From Lachnospiraceae bacterium (GTDB lineage: Bacteria > Bacillota_A > Clostridia > Lachnospirales > Lachnospiraceae): a DNA stretch of 11,867 nt. Position 1 is the first letter of the stretch. Every line of letters starts with the position of its first letter. The position numbers and the translations under genes are program-made. Below the pieces are notes generated by a model that was given only the letters and a program-made list of their open reading frames with translations, was not told the DNA's origin and searched no databases. The stretch lies in contig JAISHZ010000221.1 of assembly GCA_031262285.1 (NCBI GenBank), positions 1 to 11,867 on the forward strand, given 5' to 3'. Positions 6,986 through 11,867 of this stretch are shown piece after piece.

Positions 6986-7978
6986 ATGAAATCTAAGATA
7001 CCCTTAAATGTGTCTGTTTTACTCTATACCGCTTTTTTCATAATCCTACTTGTTTTGATTTTGACCCACTCTGCGTTATCCCTTCTGTATGCAGGAAACG
7101 GGTTACAATTGTGGTTGACCAAAATGATCCCTGCTTTACTCCCTTTTATGATTTTGTCAGGGATTATGATTCGGATGGAATTGACGCAGACTTTTGTTTC
7201 CCTCTTACATCCTCTCTTTTACCTTGTATTTCGAGTATCCAAAAATGTCACTTACGCCATCGTGATGGGATTCCTATGCGGTTTCCCGATGGGAGCCAAA
7301 GTCACGGCTGATTTGCTGGAACGAAATCAAATCACTCGGCAAGAAGCACAATTTCTTCTGACCTTTTGTAATAACATCGGTCCAATCTATGTATGTAGCT
7401 TCGTTCTGCCGCTTCTTGGGCGTTCCCTGATCGCCCCGTATCTACTGGGAATGTATGGGGTTCCACTATTGTATGGTTTGATTCTACGATATAGTGTGTA
7501 CCGCTCGATGCCTTCCAAACCTTTCCGTACCACACGAGGTAGTCGTAAATGTGCAAAGGAACTCATACTATGTGAACAACCGTTACCCGCAAAACCATCT
7601 CTCTTAGCGCAGACTGACGATGCGATTCGAAGTGCTTTACAGAGTATTCTCATGCTGGGTGGATATATGGTACTGTTCAATGTTTTGAATCTATTACCGA
7701 TATTGTTCTTTGGAATAGAAAGTCCTATTATAGCCTATTTTGCGCCGCTTCTGGAAATCACAGGAGGGCTTGCGGCGCTCGGGAACACCTTCCCGCTCTA
7801 TTCCCTGTTGGTATTGGCGTTCGGAGGTCTCTCTTGTATGGCGCAAACTTATAGTATGATCAAAAACACCGGAATCTCCATTCATTTTTATATTCGGCAC
7901 AAACTGATTTTGTCTGCTTTGACAGGCCTATATTATTTTGGGTGGTTTTTAGGGTCAAACGATACCTTTTTGCGGTGA
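6986..7978 (+). CDS. ylbJ: YlbJ-type sporulation integral membrane protein
   Basis: 330 residues from the ATG at 6986, which has GGGAG 6 nt upstream; an in-frame GTG at 6956 would add ten residues but has no such site. The protein is very hydrophobic, with about eight membrane segments (roughly 10-28, 45-65, 70-85, 90-105, 133-170, 220-245, 255-285, 305-323). Signature stretches are GFLCGFPMGAK (95-105), FCNNIGP (127-133) and FGGLSCMAQT (279-288), shared with YlbJ and the nucleoside-recognition (gate) domain of SpoVA/SpmA-like proteins. In Bacillus, YlbJ is a mother-cell protein needed for normal spores. It is the only plus-strand gene in the window and converges on the parC-rsmD-coaD operon. 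A polar loop at about 172-215 separates the two halves. Identification as YlbJ family is good. Confidence 0.9.
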   Translation: MKSKIPLNVSVLLYTAFFIILLVLILTHSALSLLYAGNGLQLWLTKMIPALLPFMILSGIMIRMELTQTFVSLLHPLFYLVFRVSKNVTYAIVMGFLCGFPMGAKVTADLLERNQITRQEAQFLLTFCNNIGPIYVCSFVLPLLGRSLIAPYLLGMYGVPLLYGLILRYSVYRSMPSKPFRTTRGSRKCAKELILCEQPLPAKPSLLAQTDDAIRSALQSILMLGGYMVLFNVLNLLPILFFGIESPIIAYFAPLLEITGGLAALGNTFPLYSLLVLAFGGLSCMAQTYSMIKNTGISIHFYIRHKLILSALTGLYYFGWFLGSNDTFLR

Positions 7979-8015
7979 TGCCGATTGCTTGCGCGAACAG
8001 TACCTTCAATCTACC

Positions 8016-8040
8016 AAAAAAGGGAGTCTAGGAGACTCCC
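8016..8040 (-). terminator. Intrinsic terminator of the parC-rsmD-coaD operon, containing a stop codon in its loop
   Basis: On the minus strand GGGAGTC (8034-8040) pairs perfectly with GACTCCC (8022-8028) around a five-base loop TCCTA, followed at once by six T (8021-8016). This is a canonical Rho-independent terminator for minus-strand transcription. The TAG stop codon of the coiled-coil gene occupies 8028-8030, that is, the last two loop bases and the first base of the distal stem. In the plus direction the hairpin is not followed by a T-run, so it should not stop ylbJ efficiently. Confidence 0.88.
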
Positions 8041-8648
8041 CCTGCGATCAATTCTATATCAGAAGCGGATTCCTCTTGCGTCGTCGTAATCGGTTCTTCG
8101 CCGTAATCGTCCTCCGGATGTAATTCTCGTAGATTGGACTGTATGATATCTTTGTACTGGTTCAATGAGCCGATCAATGTCTCATAATTTTGCATCGCAG
8201 CGTTGGAAGAAGATATGATAATGTTATCCAGATGAACCAATATATTATCCATATATTGCATTGCCGCCATACGTACATTGTTGGCTTCGGTCATCGCGGA
8301 ATCTAAAATCCCTTGCGCCTGATAGGACGCCATCGTAACGACCTCATTGGCTTGCGCGTACGCTTGCTGCATGATCTCATGCTCGTTCACCAACTGACTG
8401 GTTTGCGTGGTTGCTTCCTTAATCAGTGCTTCCGCCTTGGTACGAGCATCGTTTAATATCGCCTCTTTGTTGGTGATAATCTTTTGATAGCGTTTGATCT
8501 CTTCCGGTGTTTTTAAGCGAAGTTCTCGTAGAAGGCTTTCCATCTGATCTTTGTTTACGATAATTTTGTTGCTCGAAAAAGGCTGATACTTACAGGTTCC
8601 GATGAATTCTTCTATTTCATCCATCAATTGCTCGATTCGGCTAGTCAT
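8028..8648 (-). CDS. Coiled-coil protein of unknown function (DivIVA / ATP-synthase-b-like)
   Basis: 206 residues, cytoplasmic, with no signal or membrane segment. A short N-terminal region with a helix MTSRIEQLMDEIEEFI is followed by a basic linker and VNKDQMESLLRELRLKTPEEI. A long Ala/Gln/Glu-rich helix runs from about residue 55 to 165, expected to form a coiled coil. The last 35 residues are acidic and polar and likely disordered. The layout resembles clostridial proteins annotated as DivIVA-like or V-type ATPase subunit-like, but the similarity may only reflect helical composition. It starts 13 bp after coaD with AAAAGGAG ahead of the ATG, and ends inside the operon terminator. Its position after coaD suggests cotranscription; no function can be assigned. 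Confidence 0.85.
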   Translation of the reverse strand: MTSRIEQLMDEIEEFIGTCKYQPFSSNKIIVNKDQMESLLRELRLKTPEEIKRYQKIITNKEAILNDARTKAEALIKEATTQTSQLVNEHEIMQQAYAQANEVVTMASYQAQGILDSAMTEANNVRMAAMQYMDNILVHLDNIIISSSNAAMQNYETLIGSLNQYKDIIQSNLRELHPEDDYGEEPITTTQEESASDIELIAGGVS

Positions 8649-8661
8649 AAAGTCTCCTTTT

Positions 8662-9165
8662 TCAAATCCGTTCGGTATGCTCTATATTTTGAAATTTTGC
8701 GTATACTTTTTCCACGACAAAATCCGGAACCATCCCGTAAATATTACCGTGATAACTGGCAATTTCTTTGACATTTGTGGAACTTAAATAGGAATATTGT
8801 AAATCGGTTACCAAAAAGACCGTGTCCAACTCTCCGCCGGAAAGCTTGCGATTGATCTGCGCGATCTGTAGTTCATATTCAAAATCGGTAATCGCACGAA
8901 GACCTCTGATTGCCACATGAAATCCTTTTTCTCTGGCATAATCAATCAAAAGGCCGCTGAAACTATCCACTTGCACATTCGATATTTCCGCCACCGCTTC
9001 TTTGAGTATAGTAACACGTTCTTCCACGGAAAACAACGGTGTCTTTTCTCTGTTATTGAGAACGCCTACCGTCAAAACATCCACCGTTTGTGCGGCACGT
9101 CTGATAATATCCATGTGCCCTAAGGTGACCGGATCAAAACTTCCCGGGTAAACCGCTCTTTTCAT
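8662..9165 (-). CDS. coaD: Phosphopantetheine adenylyltransferase
   Basis: 167 residues. The enzyme transfers AMP from ATP to 4'-phosphopantetheine, giving dephospho-CoA, the penultimate step of coenzyme A synthesis, as a cytoplasmic hexamer. The N-terminal [12 protein letters not shown] contains the nucleotidyltransferase T-x-G-H motif (14-17). [18 protein letters not shown] and the C-terminal [10 protein letters not shown] are equally characteristic of CoaD. I place the start at the ATG at 9165, which matches the usual [12 protein letters not shown] beginning. An upstream in-frame TTG at 9234 would add 23 residues encoded by a hairpin and is rejected. The ribosome site is weak (GGGAAC). It lies 106 bp after rsmD and 13 bp before the coiled-coil gene. 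Confidence 0.97.
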   Translation of the reverse strand: MKRAVYPGSFDPVTLGHMDIIRRAAQTVDVLTVGVLNNREKTPLFSVEERVTILKEAVAEISNVQVDSFSGLLIDYAREKGFHVAIRGLRAITDFEYELQIAQINRKLSGGELDTVFLVTDLQYSYLSSTNVKEIASYHGNIYGMVPDFVVEKVYAKFQNIEHTERI

Positions 9166-9210
9166 AATTGTTCCCGTCTGCGTGTAGGCGGCACGCGTAT
9201 TTATCAAAGC

Positions 9211-9236
9211 GTTTGAAAGTTTCCTTACTTTCAAAC
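9211..9236 (-). promoter_or_regulatory. Perfect 10-bp inverted repeat between rsmD and coaD
   Basis: GTTTGAAAGT (9211-9220) and ACTTTCAAAC (9227-9236) are exact inverted copies around a 6-nt loop, AAGGAA on the transcribed (minus-sense) strand. No T-run follows in either direction, so it is not a typical terminator. It lies in the 106-bp gap of the operon, 35 bp after the rsmD stop and about 45 bp before coaD. It may be an mRNA processing or stability element, a leaky attenuator, or an operator; none can be chosen from sequence. Confidence 0.6.
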
Positions 9237-9271
9237 TTATTCCATTCTATATGTATGTGTTAGTATGGTTC

Positions 9272-9835
9272 TTATATAGTTTCACAATTTTCTTTTTTGA
9301 TAAAAAGATGTTGATTGGTCTTGTATTGCTTTTGGCGAACGATCGTAAACCCGAGCTTTGTAAGCTGTTCAAGATCCATATCGATCGCTGTCTCAATCAC
9401 AAGGATCGTTTTGTCGTCGATAGAAGGGAGCGTCCGAAGGATCTTACAGCTCTCTACTTCCAGTCCTTTGCCGTATGGCGGATCCATGAATAGGATATCT
9501 ATGTGAGATTCCGAAATGGAACGCAGCGCTGTCGCAAAATTCTGCTTTAACACTATAGCACGGTCGAGTAGTTTCGTAAATATGAGATTTTCATGGATGC
9601 AAGCACAACTCGCGTGATCTTGATCCACAAAGTAGGCACGTCTTGCTCCCCTGCTAAGCGCTTCTATCCCAATCCCTCCGCTGCCGCTAAACAAATCGAC
9701 AAAAATACTCCCGCTGATGTCCTCTCGTAGAATATTAAACACCGTCTCTTTGGTCTGATCCTGTGTGGGACGTGTTCGCAGTCCTTTGGGGGCTTTTAAC
9801 GGCAGACTCCGTGCTGTTCCGGCAATCACTCTCAT
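9272..9835 (-). CDS. rsmD: 16S rRNA (guanine966-N2)-methyltransferase RsmD
   Basis: 187 residues, the usual family length. RsmD methylates N2 of G966 of 16S rRNA in the 30S subunit with S-adenosylmethionine. The N-terminus MRVIAGTARSLPL is typical, as is TRPTQDQTKETVFNIL, which follows it. The SAM-binding motif I is DLFSGSGGIGIEALSRGA (47-64), and the catalytic motif IV is DPPY (118-121). The fold is a complete Rossmann-like methyltransferase. Its ATG overlaps the stop of the topoisomerase gene in an ATGA, so it is translationally coupled to it. The ylbH(rsmD)-ylbI(coaD) order of Bacillus is retained. Confidence 0.96.
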   Translation of the reverse strand: MRVIAGTARSLPLKAPKGLRTRPTQDQTKETVFNILREDISGSIFVDLFSGSGGIGIEALSRGARRAYFVDQDHASCACIHENLIFTKLLDRAIVLKQNFATALRSISESHIDILFMDPPYGKGLEVESCKILRTLPSIDDKTILVIETAIDMDLEQLTKLGFTIVRQKQYKTNQHLFIKKENCETI

Positions 9836-11867
9836 AGCTTCTTTCCTTTTTGATCGCGCTTGCCTTGCTTGATATCCGAAAATGCGATTTCGCGCTCACC
9901 ATATACCATGGAGGTCTGTTGCGAACTCCCCGGGTAATACACTTCCTTTACTCGATCTATATCTCCTAATTTCATGCTACGTACCCCAATGGCTGCCTTT
10001 TTCTTTTCGGGTACCTCGGTTAACGAGAAGCGAAGTACCAATCCTTGTTCTGACACAAGTACAACATCACGAAAACCATCCCCAAAACGAGTTACGCTGA
10101 TGACTTTATCCCCTTCTTCTAATTTGGTCGCACTGACTGCTCGTTTTGCCACGTCGAATTCTCCGCCATCCACCAGTTTCATCATAGCTTTCTGTGTGAC
10201 AAACAAATATTGGTTTGCTCCAAGTTGTGATTGTTCGGTGGCATAGAGTAGGGTCTCTGTTCCGGAATGGAACTTCGTCATATTATCGATCGGTATCCCT
10301 TTGTCGCGAAATTTCCCAAATGGAATATCTTGTACTTTTACACTGTACAATTGTCCGGTGTCTGTAAAGAAGCAAACTTTCCCCAGGTTAGAACAAGTCA
10401 TCACATATCGATACTCCGTCTCCGCCGCTTCTTTGTTTCGTTCATAAGTAGCCGTATCGATGGTTTTGATGTAGCCAAAGCGATCAATCAAGCACACAAG
10501 CTCATATTCCGTCTGTTCCTTTTCGACATAGATCGCTTCCTGTGCATTTTCAATCACGGTTCGGCGTTTCCGCCGATATTCTTTTTGAATCGCAGTCAGT
10601 TCATCCAAGATTACTTTCGCCATACTTTCGCGCTCGGACAAAATATCCTCGTAACGGTAAATATTAGCCAGTGTTTCTTGATGCTGCGCAATTAATGCTT
10701 CGATTTCCAAGCCGATGAGTCGATAGAGACGCATTTCCAAAATGGCATCTGCCTGTGTTTCGGAAAAAAGGAGTTGCGTCGCCATCACTTTCGATTCTTT
10801 GGATTTGAATTTGATTCCCTCGGTCTTTCCTTGCGTCAGACAAGCCTTTGCCATAGGGCGATCTTTCGAACCGCGCAAGATTTCGATGATCAGATCTATC
10901 ACATTACATGCTTTGATCAAGCCTTCTTGAATCTCACGCCTTGCGATTTCTTTCTCCAGAAGATTTTGATACTTTCTGGTATTCACCTCATATTGAAAGT
11001 CCACACAGGCTTTTAGAATCGCTTTTAACCCCATCGTCTCCGGTAAGCCTTTGGAAATCGCAAGCATATTCACACCAAAGGTATCTTCTAATCGCGTCTT
11101 TTTGTACAAAAGATTCGTGAAATTCTCAATATCCGCATCTTTTCGAAGCTCGATGACGATTCGAATCCCTTCTTTCGAGGATTGATTGGAAATATCAAGG
11201 ATATCAGCCGTCTTTTTGGTTTCAGCAAGATTGGCGATCTCTGTTAAGAATTTCGCGATATTCGCTCCGATCATCGGATAGGGTATTTGCGTGATAACGA
11301 GGTTCGTTCTGCCATTTTTGGCTTTTTGCGTCTCCACTTTCCCACGAATTTTGAGTTTACCTGTGCCGGTTTCATAGATGGATAGCAAATCATCTTGATT
11401 GATGATCGTACCGCCTGTCGGAAAATCAGGACCTTTTACATATTTCATTAATTCTTTGGTCGTAATTTCTTCGTTTTGCATATACGCCTTCATCGCGTCT
11501 ATGACTTCTCCGAGATTGTGCGGTGGGATATTGGTCGCCATACCGACAGCGATGCCTTCCGAACCATTGATTAATAGATTCGGTATCTTCGCCGGTAAAA
11601 TAGACGGTTCTTTTTCGGTCTCATCAAAATTGGGAACAAAATCCACAACATTTTTGTCCAAGTCTGCCAAAAACGCTTCCTGCGTTACTTTAAATAGGCG
11701 CGCTTCTGTATAACGCATAGCCGCAGCACCGTCGCCTTCTATGTTTCCAAAATTGCCATGCCCATCTATGAGTGGCAATCCCTTTTTAAATTCTTGTGTC
11801 ATCAACACCAACGCATCATAGATGGAACTATCCCCATGAGGATGATACTTACCCATCGTATCGCCGA
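9832..11867 (-). CDS. parC: Type IIA DNA topoisomerase subunit A, ParC-like, partial (N-terminus beyond the right edge)
   Basis: 677 complete residues are visible; judged against E. coli GyrA about 70 are missing. The protein is the DNA-cutting subunit of gyrase or topoisomerase IV. The window begins in GDTMGKYHPHGDSSIYDAL, the quinolone-resistance region, with Ser and Asp at the positions equal to GyrA 83 and 87. The catalytic tyrosine is in AAAMRYTEARL. The tower and coiled-coil regions follow, then a beta-pinwheel domain over the last 230 or so residues. No GyrA box (QRRGGKG type) is visible in that domain, which argues for ParC rather than GyrA. Some core motifs (LIDGHGNFG) look GyrA-like, so the symbol is an inference. 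The stop overlaps rsmD by ATGA. The family call is certain. Confidence 0.93.
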   Translation of the reverse strand, partial: GDTMGKYHPHGDSSIYDALVLMTQEFKKGLPLIDGHGNFGNIEGDGAAAMRYTEARLFKVTQEAFLADLDKNVVDFVPNFDETEKEPSILPAKIPNLLINGSEGIAVGMATNIPPHNLGEVIDAMKAYMQNEEITTKELMKYVKGPDFPTGGTIINQDDLLSIYETGTGKLKIRGKVETQKAKNGRTNLVITQIPYPMIGANIAKFLTEIANLAETKKTADILDISNQSSKEGIRIVIELRKDADIENFTNLLYKKTRLEDTFGVNMLAISKGLPETMGLKAILKACVDFQYEVNTRKYQNLLEKEIARREIQEGLIKACNVIDLIIEILRGSKDRPMAKACLTQGKTEGIKFKSKESKVMATQLLFSETQADAILEMRLYRLIGLEIEALIAQHQETLANIYRYEDILSERESMAKVILDELTAIQKEYRRKRRTVIENAQEAIYVEKEQTEYELVCLIDRFGYIKTIDTATYERNKEAAETEYRYVMTCSNLGKVCFFTDTGQLYSVKVQDIPFGKFRDKGIPIDNMTKFHSGTETLLYATEQSQLGANQYLFVTQKAMMKLVDGGEFDVAKRAVSATKLEEGDKVISVTRFGDGFRDVVLVSEQGLVLRFSLTEVPEKKKAAIGVRSMKLGDIDRVKEVYYPGSSQQTSMVYGEREIAFSDIKQGKRDQKGKKL

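Noticed and set aside
9166..9234. 23-residue N-terminal extension of CoaD from a TTG codon
   Set aside because: CoaD proteins start at [12 protein letters not shown]; the extension translates the intergenic hairpin.

Overview
The window looks like chromosomal DNA from a low-to-mid GC spore-forming Firmicute, most likely a clostridium of the Lachnospiraceae type. I infer this from protein style: a YlbJ-type sporulation membrane protein, a YgiQ radical-SAM protein, a type IIA topoisomerase A subunit next to rsmD and coaD, and AGGAGG-type ribosome binding sites. No phage, plasmid, CRISPR, tRNA or rRNA signal was seen. Most of the window is ordinary housekeeping DNA; the unusual material is in one protein linker and in two intergenic palindromic elements.

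Left part (1-1957, minus strand): a small lipoprotein gene with a good sigma-A promoter reads toward rho, with 36 bp between them. rho runs off the left edge. Between its N-terminal helix bundle and its RNA-binding domain, Rho carries eight near-perfect heptads encoded by 21-bp tandem repeats. Upstream of the lipoprotein gene is a 458-bp non-coding stretch with a roughly 120-bp, strongly palindromic element (E1).

Centre-left (1958-6770, minus strand): a compact apparent operon in the order rsuA-like pseudouridine synthase, HAD phosphatase, ygiQ, short-chain dehydrogenase, small membrane protein of unknown family. Junctions are overlaps or short gaps. No intrinsic terminator is visible after the last gene.

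Centre (6771-6985): a divergent intergenic region between rsuA and a plus-strand ylbJ. It holds a second palindromic element (E2) whose ends and one internal block match E1 in opposite orientation. The two may belong to one small dispersed repeat family; this is the best candidate here for something undescribed.

Right part (6986-11867): ylbJ on the plus strand converges on a minus-strand operon, topoisomerase subunit A (cut by the right edge) - rsmD - coaD - coiled-coil protein. That operon ends at a clear intrinsic terminator whose hairpin loop contains the last gene's stop codon. parC and rsmD overlap by ATGA, and a perfect 10-bp inverted repeat lies between rsmD and coaD. In Bacillus subtilis rsmD (ylbH), coaD (ylbI) and ylbJ are adjacent; here ylbJ is still next to them but inverted.
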